Positions 7,551 to 15,613 of a DNA stretch of 20,558 nucleotides are shown here, piece after piece (positions within the stretch are counted from its first letter, which is position 1; the number at the start of each line of letters is the position of its first letter). The position numbers and the translations under genes were made by a program. Source of the stretch: a virus; the IMG/VR virus record IMGVR_UViG_3300044647_002864, positions 1 through 20,558 of that record; one strand, given 5' to 3'. The notes beneath the pieces are model-generated. The model was not told the DNA's origin and did not search any database. It saw only the letters and a program-made list of their open reading frames with translations.

Positions 7551-9637
7551 ATGTAGACGTCAACACGCGCACCGCTCAGGGGTCCGTTGAAGATCTGCGC
7601 GATGCACTCGACGAAACCGCGGAAGCCGGGGCGGATGCGGGCGATGCCATATCCGACGGGTTCCAACGTAGCAACGCCTCTATCAAGAAACTCACCGATC
7701 TATTGGGCGACGCTCAGGACGCGGCGGGTAGTGCGGGGGATGACATTTTGGGGATGGTGGACGGGTTGGTGCCGGGTTTCGCCGGTGCCCTTGCTGGCGC
7801 GCAGAGGTTCACGAAGGGTATGAAGGGCATGAAGGCGGCGCTGGTGGGTACCGGTCTCGGCGCGCTGGTAGTGCTTTTGGGGTCCATCGTTGAGTGGTTC
7901 CAATCCTCCGAAAAGGGCGCCCGCATGTTGCAAATCGCCACGGGGGTACTGTCGCAAGGCATGAACATACTACTTAACGACGTGGTCCTGCCCCTGTGGA
8001 ATTCGCTTAAATCGTTGTTTGAAGACCCGATCGGTTCGATCGTGCTTTTTTACGAAAACCTGAAGCAATACGTAATAGACGCGTTCGGCAAGATTATCGA
8101 GGGGGCCGGGTTGGTGGGTGAATCGTTGCTGTTGTTGTTCAAGGGGGAATTCAGCGAAGCGTGGGAAACCGCCAAGAAGGGCGTGGTGACTTTTACGGAC
8201 GGCTTAACGGATCTGATCCCGGTCACCGCGGTTACCAAGCTGGCCTTTAACACGCTTTTGCCGATAGTCCAACAGGTGGCATCGTCTGTTGACGCGGCGG
8301 CAGATTCCGTGGCCAACCTCATAGATGCGCAGGAGGCGCTGAGGAAAAAACAGAACGAAGTCGCCAAGGCATCCGCGAAATTGCAGAACACGATCGCCCA
8401 AAACATGCTGGTCGCGGACAACGAACGGGTGGTGTACGAAGATCGAGTGAAGGCCCTGCAGGCGGCCCGCGATGCGGAGATGGAGATGCTCAAGATGAAC
8501 ATCGCCCTTGCTGCACAGGCCGAAGAGGTAGCCCGCCTAGAAGGCGCAGTGGCCACCAAGTTGGAGGACAAAAGAGAAGCGCAGAACCAACTCGCCGAGT
8601 CCACCGCCGCGCGTATTGAACTCGAGGGGGAACTGTTCAACCGCACACAGGAGTACAACCAACAGTTGGTCGCCATGGATCTGGAAGAGGTCCGGCGCAA
8701 GGAGGAGATTCTGCGGGCGATCAGCGACGCCACCCGGGAGTCGTTCGACGATTCGTTGGAGGGCAGACGGGCCGCGGACCTCAAGCAGTTGGAGGCCGAC
8801 GAGTTGCAGGCCAACCGCGAATTCAACGAGTTGCTCGCCACAGAAGCGGAAAAGGAGAATCTGCGGCAGTCTTTCGAAAATGCGCGGGCGCGCGTAGAGC
8901 GCGAGTACGAACGGGACAAGAAAGACCGGGCCCAATCGCTCGCCGACAAGTTGCTGAACATCGAACTGCAGGCCGCGGGCAACGGCATCGAAGCACAACT
9001 ACAGCGCGACCTCGCCGATCTGCGAAATCAGGAAAAGGCCGATCTGCTCGAACTCACCAACCTGAAGGCCACGGAGGAGGAAAAAATCCGACTCGTTGGG
9101 TATTACGAGGCCCTCCGCACCAAAACCGAACAAGACGCAGAAAAAGAGCGGCGCTCGCTGGCGTTCGACGCCCGACAGCGCAAAATCGACGACGCCGTGT
9201 GGATCGGCGAAAACCTGCTGAACATCGCGGACATTTTCAACAACGCGCAAGACAAAGACAGCGAGGAGGCCGCGCGGCGCCAATTTGAACTCAACAAGAA
9301 AATCCAGCGTGCGCAGGTGTATTTGGCCACTGCGTCCGGCATAATGCAACAACTCGCCGTGCCTCAGGACGCCCTCACGGGTGCCAATTTCGTGAAGGCG
9401 GCGATAGTAGCCGCCACCGGGGCCGCGCAACTCGTCGCTATCAACAGCACACAATTCGACGGCGGCGGCAGTTTCGACGATAGTTTCGACAGCGGGGAAA
9501 CCGCGGTCCAGCCGGTCGACCTGTCTTTCATGCAAAACCGCGGGCTCGAAGGATCCATGCGGGCCTACGTGGTAAATGAAGACATCCAAAACAGCGCCAT
9601 GCGCGAACAGAAAATCGCAAACCAAATCTCACTATGA
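7529..9637 (+). CDS. Tail tape measure protein
   Basis: A 702-residue protein that sets tail length and is delivered ahead of the DNA. Residues 1-65 are polar and helical. Residues about 80-205 are hydrophobic, with GMKGMKAALVGTGLGALVVL and a strong membrane-like helix near 105-122, typical of tape measures. Residues about 260-600 are long Ala/Glu/Lys/Arg coiled-coil (QEALRKKQNEVAKASAKL and similar). At about one residue per 1.5 angstrom the tail would be near 100 nm. It overlaps both neighbours (22 bases upstream, ATGA downstream). It precedes the capsid protease, unlike the usual order in which tape measures follow the tail tube. Confidence 0.85.
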   Translation: MAKRFKIDVDVNTRTAQGSVEDLRDALDETAEAGADAGDAISDGFQRSNASIKKLTDLLGDAQDAAGSAGDDILGMVDGLVPGFAGALAGAQRFTKGMKGMKAALVGTGLGALVVLLGSIVEWFQSSEKGARMLQIATGVLSQGMNILLNDVVLPLWNSLKSLFEDPIGSIVLFYENLKQYVIDAFGKIIEGAGLVGESLLLLFKGEFSEAWETAKKGVVTFTDGLTDLIPVTAVTKLAFNTLLPIVQQVASSVDAAADSVANLIDAQEALRKKQNEVAKASAKLQNTIAQNMLVADNERVVYEDRVKALQAARDAEMEMLKMNIALAAQAEEVARLEGAVATKLEDKREAQNQLAESTAARIELEGELFNRTQEYNQQLVAMDLEEVRRKEEILRAISDATRESFDDSLEGRRAADLKQLEADELQANREFNELLATEAEKENLRQSFENARARVEREYERDKKDRAQSLADKLLNIELQAAGNGIEAQLQRDLADLRNQEKADLLELTNLKATEEEKIRLVGYYEALRTKTEQDAEKERRSLAFDARQRKIDDAVWIGENLLNIADIFNNAQDKDSEEAARRQFELNKKIQRAQVYLATASGIMQQLAVPQDALTGANFVKAAIVAATGAAQLVAINSTQFDGGGSFDDSFDSGETAVQPVDLSFMQNRGLEGSMRAYVVNEDIQNSAMREQKIANQISL

Positions 9638-10161
9638 AATTAATTGAACTTTACATCGACGACGCCGACGACGTGCAGGGCGTCAGTGCCGTGTCCCTCG
9701 TGCACATGCCCGCCATCAAGGCCAATTTCATGAAATTCTCCGCACCCTACCAATTCAGTGTGGTGTCCGAAGAAAAACGCATGGTTATGGGACCGGCGCT
9801 AATCCCGGATCTGCCGATTTACAGGAAGAACGAAAGGGGCGAGTTTTTCGTGTGGTTCTCGCGTTCAACCGTGCGGAAATCCGCCGAGTTGTTTCTCGCG
9901 CGGCAGAAAACGCTTTCCCATACCCTCGAACACGCCGCCCCGGTTTCCGGTGTGGCCGTCGTGGAATCGTGGATCGTGGAAAACCCCGCCATGGACAAAG
10001 CAAAACACCACGGATTCGATGTAAAAGCCGGTACGTGGATGATCACCAGCAAAGTGCATAACACACAACTGTGGGAAGACTACGTAAAACCGGGCAAGGT
10101 TTTGGGCTTCAGCATTGAGGGCCTGTACGGGGAGCGCGTTAAAAAACCCGCCGCGGTTTAG
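9634..10161 (+). CDS. XkdF-like prohead serine protease
   Basis: A 175-residue protein matching the XkdF-like putative serine protease pattern (Peptidase S78-type). Residues 50-63 read MVMGPALIPDLPIY, the usual entry motif. TLEH at 97-100, with His96 and His100, is the likely catalytic-His region, and VESWIVE follows. GFSIEG at 159-163 carries the candidate nucleophile Ser160. The family trims scaffold and capsid during prohead maturation. It lies directly before scaffold and major capsid, as expected. It starts with an ATGA overlap on the tape-measure stop. Catalytic residues are assigned by motif position only. Confidence 0.85.
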   Translation: MKLIELYIDDADDVQGVSAVSLVHMPAIKANFMKFSAPYQFSVVSEEKRMVMGPALIPDLPIYRKNERGEFFVWFSRSTVRKSAELFLARQKTLSHTLEHAAPVSGVAVVESWIVENPAMDKAKHHGFDVKAGTWMITSKVHNTQLWEDYVKPGKVLGFSIEGLYGERVKKPAAV

Positions 10162-10172
10162 TTTTCTCTGTG

Positions 10173-10712
10173 ATGACAATTCAAGAGATTATCAACCGCA
10201 CACTCAGCCGGTACGGGTACCGGTTAGAGGACGAAATGCCCATGGAAGAGCCCATGGAAGAGCCCGCCGGGGAAACGCAGGCGTCCAAAACGCTGGAAGA
10301 CGGCACGGAGGTGTTCTCCGATGGCGACTTCGCGGCAGGCGCCAACGTGTACATCGTAACGGACGAGGGCGAGCAGATCCCGCTTCCTACCGGTGAGTAC
10401 ACCTGCACCGATGGCACCATGCTGACCGTAGAAGACGGCGTGGTTACGGGTGAGCCCGAAGCCGCCGAAGCACCCGCCGAAGAAGAGCCGATGGTAGAAG
10501 AAACCATGTCCGCCCACCTTTCGGAAATGCAGGCGTCCTACGAAAGCCGCATCTCCGCGCAAAAGAACAAGATCGCCGCGCTGCAGCGGCGTATCGACAC
10601 GCTGGAGGCGGAAGCCGCCCCGCGTGTGTCCCGTCAGTCGCTCAGCGCCAAACCGGCCCGCGTGCCGGAACAGATGTCGACTGTTTATTCCATCTTCGAA
10701 ACCTATAACTGA
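10173..10712 (+). CDS. Capsid scaffold protein
   Basis: A 179-residue acidic protein between protease and major capsid, the standard scaffold position. An ATG start at 10173 is preferred over the GTG three bases upstream. Order: an N-terminal helix (MTIQEIINRTLSRYGYRL), a Glu/Pro stretch with PMEE twice, a compact beta-like part with two DGT turns (LEDGTEVF at about 43-50 and TDGTMLTVEDG), a second Glu/Ala/Pro stretch, a coiled coil (SYESRISAQKNKIAALQRRI) and a short basic tail before FETYN. Coiled coil plus a basic C-terminus is usual for scaffolds that bind the coat protein. Its TGA overlaps the capsid ATG. Confidence 0.7.
   Translation: MTIQEIINRTLSRYGYRLEDEMPMEEPMEEPAGETQASKTLEDGTEVFSDGDFAAGANVYIVTDEGEQIPLPTGEYTCTDGTMLTVEDGVVTGEPEAAEAPAEEEPMVEETMSAHLSEMQASYESRISAQKNKIAALQRRIDTLEAEAAPRVSRQSLSAKPARVPEQMSTVYSIFETYN
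10239..10262 (+). repeat. 12-bp tandem duplication in scaffold
   Basis: CCCATGGAAGAG is present twice in a row, in frame, encoding PMEE-PMEE in the acidic linker of the scaffold. Confidence 0.9.
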
Positions 10713-11710
10713 TGCCTACGACATTTACGAACACCAAAAGCTACGCCGGGGAACTTGCGCGGCCCTACATCGCCGCGGCGGTTAAATCGTCCGACTCTCT
10801 CACGAAGAACGTGCTCACCGTTAAGGAGGGCGTGAAGTACCGTGAAGCCCTGCGTATCATGGACAGCGCCGGATTGGTGCAAGACGCGGCGTGTGATTTC
10901 ACCGCGGCCGGGGTGATCACCCTTGGCGAGCGCTTCCTGACGCCCGCAGACCTCATGACCAACGTCCAGTTGTGCAAGAAAGACTTCCGGTCCGATTGGG
11001 AGTCACTCAACACGGGCCGCGGGTTCATCAACGACCAATTGCCCCCCGAATTCGCGCAGTTCATGTTGCTCTACGTGGCCAGCAAGATCGGCGAGGCGAT
11101 CGAGGACAATATCTGGAAGGGCGGCACCTCCGGTTTGACCTCCACCGCAGCCGACGGGACGGATTCGGGTACTGTCGTGGGCGATTCGCTCACCGATACG
11201 TTCGACAACAACCACTTCACCGGTGTGCAGAAGTTGTTGCACGACGGCGCGCGCAATTTCCAATCCACCAGCACCGGCGCGGCATGGTCCACCACCAACA
11301 TCTTAACAAATCTTGATTTGGTGATCGACAACCTGCCCAGCGCATTGCAAGGCGACCAAGACGTGCAATTGTGCATGTCTCCGGCCACGTTCTACCTCTA
11401 CTACCGGAAATTGGTATCTGCCGGGGCGCACCCGTCGCTCGCGTTGAACGCACCGATCGCGGAGAACTACCTCGGACACCCGATCAAGGTGTGCCGCGGC
11501 ATGGCGAATGAATACGTGGTGGCTGCCAAGCAGGGTAACCTGTTCTTCGGCACCGACCTGTTGAGCGATCACAACCAAGCACAGTTCATTGATATGACAC
11601 CGGTAGACGGATCGGACAACATCCGTGTGGTTTACCGCTACACCGCCGGGGTGCAGGTGGGCGTTCTCGCCGACACGGTGATGGTTTCCCGCACTGCAAC
11701 CGGTTCTTAA
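10712..11710 (+). CDS. Major capsid protein
   Basis: A 332-residue protein directly after protease and scaffold. It begins MPTTFTNTKSYAGELARPY and shows KNVLTVKEGVKYREALRIM, then TLGERFLTPADLMTNVQLCKKDFRSDW near residues 70-96, followed by the helix LPPEFAQFMLLYVASKIGEAIEDNIWKG. The C-terminal part has mixed beta strands ending YRYTAGVQVGVLADTVMVSR. The length and the arrangement, with a long central spine-like helix, fit a HK97-type coat protein of Bacteroidetes phages; the fold is inferred. No homology to Mu-like or T4-like coats was noticed. The next gene starts 2 bases after the stop. Confidence 0.8.
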   Translation: MPTTFTNTKSYAGELARPYIAAAVKSSDSLTKNVLTVKEGVKYREALRIMDSAGLVQDAACDFTAAGVITLGERFLTPADLMTNVQLCKKDFRSDWESLNTGRGFINDQLPPEFAQFMLLYVASKIGEAIEDNIWKGGTSGLTSTAADGTDSGTVVGDSLTDTFDNNHFTGVQKLLHDGARNFQSTSTGAAWSTTNILTNLDLVIDNLPSALQGDQDVQLCMSPATFYLYYRKLVSAGAHPSLALNAPIAENYLGHPIKVCRGMANEYVVAAKQGNLFFGTDLLSDHNQAQFIDMTPVDGSDNIRVVYRYTAGVQVGVLADTVMVSRTATGS

Positions 11711-11712
11711 TC

Positions 11713-12306
11713 ATGCCCTGCACGATCACCACAGGACGCGGTATTGATTGCCGCGACGCCGTAGGCGGCCTGAAGGCTGTATACGTGCTCACCGATGCGT
11801 CGGATAACCCGGTCACGCTCACCGGCGTGGGGTGCACCACCACGAACGGCGAAATCACCAACGTGCCCGCCGCGTTGGAGGCGTACAAGATCGACCTGCT
11901 CAAGGGGCACGGATCGTTCACCGAAACGTTCCAGATGAACCCGGAAAACGGCACGGTCTTTTACGAACAGGCGCTGGAAATCACGCTCCTGAAAGCCGAC
12001 CACGCCACCACGCAGTTCTTGCGTGCCCTCGCCAAAGTGCGGTGTACGTTCCTCGCCCTCGACAACAACGACACTGTGTTCGTGATCGGTTTTGACGAAG
12101 GAGCCGAAATGACGGGCGGCACCATGCAGACGGGCGCAGCCAAGGGGGACATGCACGGGTTTACGTTCACCGTTACCGCGGAGAGCAAGCAGCCCGCCCT
12201 CCAATTGGCACGCACCGCTGGCCCGGGGTCTGCGAACTATCCGTTGGATGGCATGACCACGAATGACATCACGGTGAACGTTACGATGATTACGCCCGCG
12301 TTCTGA
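11713..12306 (+). CDS. Probable major tail (tube) protein
   Basis: A 197-residue, beta-rich protein beginning MPCTITTGRGIDCRDAVGGL. It has evenly sized strands, a central HGSFTETFQMNPENGTVFYEQ stretch, and a late (TGGTMQTGAAKGDMHGFTFTVTAE) segment that looks like the tube-protein signature G..TG....D..G...T. It lies right after the capsid gene and is followed by a strong hairpin, as expected for an abundantly made structural protein. From memory similar N-termini (PC..TTGR...C.DAVGGLK) occur in Bacteroidetes-phage tail proteins. An alternative would be a capsid decoration protein. Confidence 0.6.
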   Translation: MPCTITTGRGIDCRDAVGGLKAVYVLTDASDNPVTLTGVGCTTTNGEITNVPAALEAYKIDLLKGHGSFTETFQMNPENGTVFYEQALEITLLKADHATTQFLRALAKVRCTFLALDNNDTVFVIGFDEGAEMTGGTMQTGAAKGDMHGFTFTVTAESKQPALQLARTAGPGSANYPLDGMTTNDITVNVTMITPAF

Positions 12307-12330
12307 CGCCCTGTCGGGTACCATACATTC

Positions 12331-12354
12331 GGGGGCGGGCTTTGGTCCGCCCCT
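12331..12354 (+). terminator. GC-rich hairpin after tail-tube gene
   Basis: A 10-bp stem (GGGGGCGGGC pairing with GTCCGCCCCT, allowing two G-U pairs) around a TTTG loop, 24 bases after the tail-tube stop. Only a weak T-tract (GTTATAT) follows. It may be a partial terminator lowering readthrough into the portal gene, or an mRNA-stabilising structure for the capsid/tail message. Confidence 0.6.
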
Positions 12355-12370
12355 GTTATATCCACCCCGC

Positions 12371-12691
12371 ATGATCTACACAACCCGCTATTTTACCATG
12401 CGCGCGCGCTTCGAGCGGCGCAGCACGTTGTCGTCGCCCTTTTCGTATGTCTTCCGGATCACAAAAGACGACAAAGTGAACCAAGACACCATCGTGGCCA
12501 CCTCCGTCGATCGCCGGTATATCACGTTTGCGGTAGATGCACAGGCGTGGCCCATGGTCGAAACCGGCCAATACACCTGTGAGGTCCTTTGTAACGGATT
12601 CCGTATTTTTGTGGATCGGGTGGTGCTGCAGGACACCTACACGTACTATAGCACGCCCACACTTTCCCTCCCATCCACGACGTACGCATGA
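12371..12691 (+). CDS. Small beta-rich structural protein
   Basis: A 106-residue protein without membrane segment or obvious motif. Strands alternate with polar turns (SPFSYVFRITKDDKVN, RRYITFAVDAQAW, GQYTCEVLCNGFRIFVDRVVL), a pattern like small structural proteins that begin Bacteroidetes-phage head or tail operons. No Shine-Dalgarno sequence precedes the ATG. It overlaps the portal start by 4 bases (ATGA), so it is probably co-translated with the portal. Function is unknown; a head or neck role is inferred from position. Confidence 0.5.
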   Translation: MIYTTRYFTMRARFERRSTLSSPFSYVFRITKDDKVNQDTIVATSVDRRYITFAVDAQAWPMVETGQYTCEVLCNGFRIFVDRVVLQDTYTYYSTPTLSLPSTTYA

Positions 12692-14388
12692 GCAACATTC
12701 ACACCATCAACTTTTCCGCGTTCACCCCTCCTAGCATGGTGGAGGCCGAAAATCGCGACGGGTTTATCACCTACGGCGAAGATAACCTCTTCCCGGACCA
12801 CCTGATCGATCTGTTCAGGTCTTCCGCCACCCACGGGGCGCTCTGCAATTCTATTGCACAAATGACGGCGGGCGCGGGTCTGAACATCGACGCCGACGCC
12901 GGTATGGTCAAGGTGGCCCTGTGGAAACTGCAGGAGGTGGTCCGCAAGTGCGCGCTGGATTTTGTGATTCACGGCGGGTTCGCCATAGAGGTCGGCTACA
13001 ACGACGGGGAGATCAAACGGGTGGACCACATGCCCTTCGAAGCCCTCCGTAGTGGCAAAGAAAACGACGCCGAGTTGGTGGATTACTACTACTACAGCAC
13101 CGATTGGGCGGATACACGCACCGCACCGCAGCGGTTGCACACGTTCAACCCGGAGAAGGCCAAAGATCACCCCCTGCAGGTGCTCTATGTGGCCCCCGTG
13201 TCGCCCGGATCCCGTTACTACCCCAAACCGGATTACATCGGCTGCTTAAACTATATAGAACTAGAAAAGAACATATCGGAGTTTCACATTAACAACATTA
13301 AGAACGGGCTCGCGCCGTCGTTCATGATTCATTTTGTCAACGGCACGCCCCCCGAACAGGAGCAGCGCCGCATCCGGATGAACATCGAACAGAACGCGGC
13401 CGGTGCGCACAATGCGGGCAAGGTCTGGATCACATACAGCGACACCCCCGATACTAAACCGTCGGTGGAACCGATGCCCCTGTCGGATGCGCATAACCAA
13501 TACCAATTCCTATCTACCGAGTGCACCGACAAGATCATGATCGGGCACCGGGTGGTATCGCCCGCCATGTTCGGGGTGAAAACGGCCGGTGAATTGGGGA
13601 ACACCGACGAATTGGAAGTTGCTAGTCGGTTGTTTCATTATCAGGTGGTGGCACCCAAACAGCAGGTGCTCGCCGGGGCTTTCGAAAAAATCTTCGGGGC
13701 CATGAAAATCTACGGCCGGGTATCCATCGTGAACAACCACCCGTATTTGAAGACCGACGAAAAACGCACGGAGGAGTCCACCGCGTTGCACTCACACGAA
13801 CTTGAGGCGCATTTCGTCAATCTCGAAGACGACGACGAACTCGCGGAATACGTAGAGGTGCACAGCGCGCCGGTGGATTACGTCGCCGAACAGGGGCTGG
13901 ACGAAATGTGGGCCTTCTTTGACAGCAAACCATCGGCGAAGTCTGCGCAGGACCGGCCCTTGATCAAAATACGCTACCGCTACGCGGGAGATACCACCGT
14001 TGACAGCAGGAAATTCTGCCGCACCTTAATGTCGTTAAACAAGTTCTACCGCAAGGAAGATATACAAGGCGCAGCCAAGAAGGCCGTGAACCCGGGTTTC
14101 GGCCCGGGGGGCGCCGACAACTACGACGTGTGGCTCTACAAAGGCGGCCCGCGGTGTCACCATTTTTGGGAGCGGGTTACTTTCCTGCGCAAGGACGACA
14201 GCCGCATGAGCGTGAACGACGCAAAACGTATGCTCAAAGGCTTGACCCCGGCCGAACGAAAGGCCAATGAATTGCCCGTGAACCCGCGGCGGGTATCCGC
14301 GCACCCCAACGACATGGTGCACAAAGGGTACCACCCCGACAACGAAAACATGCCCAAAGACGCACGGGCCAAAACTTCCGGCTTATGA
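12688..14388 (+). CDS. Portal protein with Cys/His C-terminal domain
   Basis: A 566-residue protein. Residues about 1-400 look like a portal: GEDNLFPDHLIDLF near 26-40, CNSIAQMTAGAGLNI, the long helix CTDKIMIGHRVVSPAMFG, and a C-terminal part of that region rich in acidic residues. Residues about 425-500 form a separate compact domain: RYRYAG at 429-434, DSRKFCRT at 439-446, FYRKEDI, NPGFGPGGADNYDVWLYKGG at 468-487 and CHHFW at 490-494. Cys444 with Cys490, His491 and His492 could bind a metal. I recall this domain fused to or following portals in Bacteroidetes phages, somewhat like the Cys/His tail of Mu gpF-type minor head proteins. It overlaps both neighbours by 4 bases. Confidence 0.75.
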   Translation: MSNIHTINFSAFTPPSMVEAENRDGFITYGEDNLFPDHLIDLFRSSATHGALCNSIAQMTAGAGLNIDADAGMVKVALWKLQEVVRKCALDFVIHGGFAIEVGYNDGEIKRVDHMPFEALRSGKENDAELVDYYYYSTDWADTRTAPQRLHTFNPEKAKDHPLQVLYVAPVSPGSRYYPKPDYIGCLNYIELEKNISEFHINNIKNGLAPSFMIHFVNGTPPEQEQRRIRMNIEQNAAGAHNAGKVWITYSDTPDTKPSVEPMPLSDAHNQYQFLSTECTDKIMIGHRVVSPAMFGVKTAGELGNTDELEVASRLFHYQVVAPKQQVLAGAFEKIFGAMKIYGRVSIVNNHPYLKTDEKRTEESTALHSHELEAHFVNLEDDDELAEYVEVHSAPVDYVAEQGLDEMWAFFDSKPSAKSAQDRPLIKIRYRYAGDTTVDSRKFCRTLMSLNKFYRKEDIQGAAKKAVNPGFGPGGADNYDVWLYKGGPRCHHFWERVTFLRKDDSRMSVNDAKRMLKGLTPAERKANELPVNPRRVSAHPNDMVHKGYHPDNENMPKDARAKTSGL

Positions 14389-14942
14389 TACCCACCACCG
14401 TGTTGCTGGCTTCGCCCGAATACGTGAAGCACATCACCAGCATTAACAAGTCGGTCGACGACGACAGATTGCGCGTGGCGATATATCTCACACAGGATAC
14501 GCGCCTCCACCCGATCCTCGGAACGCGCCTGTACGACAAGTACCTAACCGACGGGCGCACCAACACGATCTCCGGGGCCTATCTCGATCTGCTCGACCAA
14601 CACATACGGCGGGTGGTGGCGTGGTACAGCCTGCTGGACCTCATGCCGGACCTTTACAGCCAAATCGACAACGGCGGCATCGTGCAGCGAACCGGGGACG
14701 GAGGCACACCGATCGACAAGCAAACACTCGACTTGCAGATCAACCGCGCCCGCCAATACGGCAATTTCTACGCCGACCGCATGATTGACCACATGCGCTA
14801 TTATCAGTCCCGGTACCCGGAGTACAGCCTGTCCGCGGGCGACGAGTTGGTGCCCATGATCGACGTATACAGGCAAAACGGGCTCCAGATCACCGGCGGC
14901 GGGCTGCCTTTGCGCGACCGCTACCCACACCTATACGCATGA
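14385..14942 (+). CDS. DUF6712-like head-tail connector
   Basis: A 185-residue mostly helical protein. It opens (MIPTTVLLASPEYVKHITSI) with a short region, then SVDDDRLRVAIYLTQDTRLHPILGTRLYDKYL, which fits the connector/adaptor pattern in DUF6712-like proteins (V(D/N)...(I/L)...AQD..I...LGT.LY). The central helices contain LLDQHIRRVVAWYSLLDLMP. The C-terminal part is Gly-rich (GGGLPLRDRYPHLYA). The position directly after the portal fits a connector that seals the portal and receives the tail. It overlaps the portal stop by 4 bases. Confidence 0.6.
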   Translation: MIPTTVLLASPEYVKHITSINKSVDDDRLRVAIYLTQDTRLHPILGTRLYDKYLTDGRTNTISGAYLDLLDQHIRRVVAWYSLLDLMPDLYSQIDNGGIVQRTGDGGTPIDKQTLDLQINRARQYGNFYADRMIDHMRYYQSRYPEYSLSAGDELVPMIDVYRQNGLQITGGGLPLRDRYPHLYA

Positions 14943-14990
14943 CCGCACGCGACCGAAACACCGAAAAACTCAACCGCTGGCTTTCTACCC

Positions 14991-15374
14991 ATGGATCAGT
15001 TCTTAACCGCCCTTGTTTCAGTAGTGGCAACACTAACCAGCGCGAAAGCGTGGGACTACTACACGAAAAAATTGAACACGAAGACCAACACGCTGGATCG
15101 AAAAGATAGCGAGTTGGCCCTATGGCGCGCCGAATTGAAGGAGCGGGTGGGCCACCTGGAAGCGCAGGTGGCGGATCTGCTCGCGGAAAACGCCAAACTG
15201 CTGGCCGAAGTTCACGCCCTCACTAATCTGGTCTCGCAACTGCGGGACGAAAACCGCCGACTCAATGAAGATACCATGGCTGCCCCGGGTAAACCTCAAC
15301 CGCGCGCAAGAGTTCGCCGGGGCGACGCGCCGGTGGAAGTTCGACCGCGAAAACCCCGTAGCGGCAACCGCTAG
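14991..15374 (+). CDS. Membrane-anchored coiled-coil protein
   Basis: A 127-residue protein. Residues 3-20 (QFLTALVSVVATLTSAKA) are moderately hydrophobic and may form a membrane anchor. Residues about 45-95 are a heptad-like coiled coil (LWRAELKERVGHLEAQVADL...). The end is basic and low-complexity (RARVRRGDAPVEVRPRKPRS). Anchor plus coiled coil resembles inner spanin-like (Rz-type) or other phage envelope proteins; no lipoprotein partner was found. Its last 110 bases overlap the next gene in a different frame, an Rz/Rz1-like arrangement, though the second gene encodes no lipobox. Confidence 0.5.
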   Translation: MDQFLTALVSVVATLTSAKAWDYYTKKLNTKTNTLDRKDSELALWRAELKERVGHLEAQVADLLAENAKLLAEVHALTNLVSQLRDENRRLNEDTMAAPGKPQPRARVRRGDAPVEVRPRKPRSGNR

Positions 15375-15543
15375 ACCGCTGGTTTTGCTCACGCTCACGG
15401 CTTTGTTCGTGGTGTTCGTGGTCAAGGAAAGCAGCGACCCGCAATGGCGCACGCCGGACGATTTGCGCGAATTGTTCATGGTGTTGTACCCGGGTGTTGT
15501 GGCGGCCTATTTCGCAATCCGGACCATCGAAAAGCGTCTTTAA
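15265..15543 (+). CDS. Two-pass membrane protein, holin candidate
   Basis: A 92-residue protein with a basic N-terminal part (residues 1-30), a membrane helix at about 36-53 (ARPLVLLTLTALFVVFVV), a polar acidic loop (KESSDPQWRTPDD) and a second helix at about 70-87 (LFMVLYPGVVAAYFAI), ending IEKRL. Two helices, small size and a charged C-terminus fit a class II holin, but no endolysin is next to it, so this is a guess. The ATG at 15265 lies inside the preceding coiled-coil gene. The stop is embedded in the first TTTAACA repeat. Confidence 0.5.
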   Translation: MKIPWLPRVNLNRAQEFAGATRRWKFDRENPVAATARPLVLLTLTALFVVFVVKESSDPQWRTPDDLRELFMVLYPGVVAAYFAIRTIEKRL

Positions 15544-15558
15544 CATACTTTAACACAT
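15537..15558 (+). promoter_or_regulatory. Two TTTAACA repeats, probable promoter/operator
   Basis: TTTAACA occurs at 15539-15545 and 15549-15555, starts exactly 10 bp apart, followed by TATATTGC at 15561-15568. The same pattern (three copies) precedes the gene at 18679. The spacing equals one helical turn. A TATATTG box 5 bp downstream could be a diverged -7 element (Bacteroidetes consensus TAnnTTTG). It probably drives the gene at 15614 and the small-ORF block. Confidence 0.45.
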
Positions 15559-15613
15559 GCTATATTGCAAAGAGGGCCCCGCCGTGGTTTTCTTTACGGC
15601 ATAACACAACACC

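Noticed and set aside
8050-8998. Long reverse-strand ORFs opposite the tape measure (312 and 153 codons)
   Set aside because: They are Ser/Arg/Ala-rich mirror frames of a coiled-coil gene with strong GC-position bias, with no motif and no gene on that strand elsewhere.
14939-15109. A 56-codon ORF starting on an ATGA overlap with the connector stop
   Set aside because: It shares bases with the coiled-coil gene from 14991 in another frame, its sequence lacks regular structure or a recognisable motif, and the coiled-coil frame is clearly more protein-like.
15581-15600. Weak hairpin GCCGT...ACGGC before the 15614 gene
   Set aside because: Only five base pairs with a ten-base loop and no U-tract; it does not stand out from chance.
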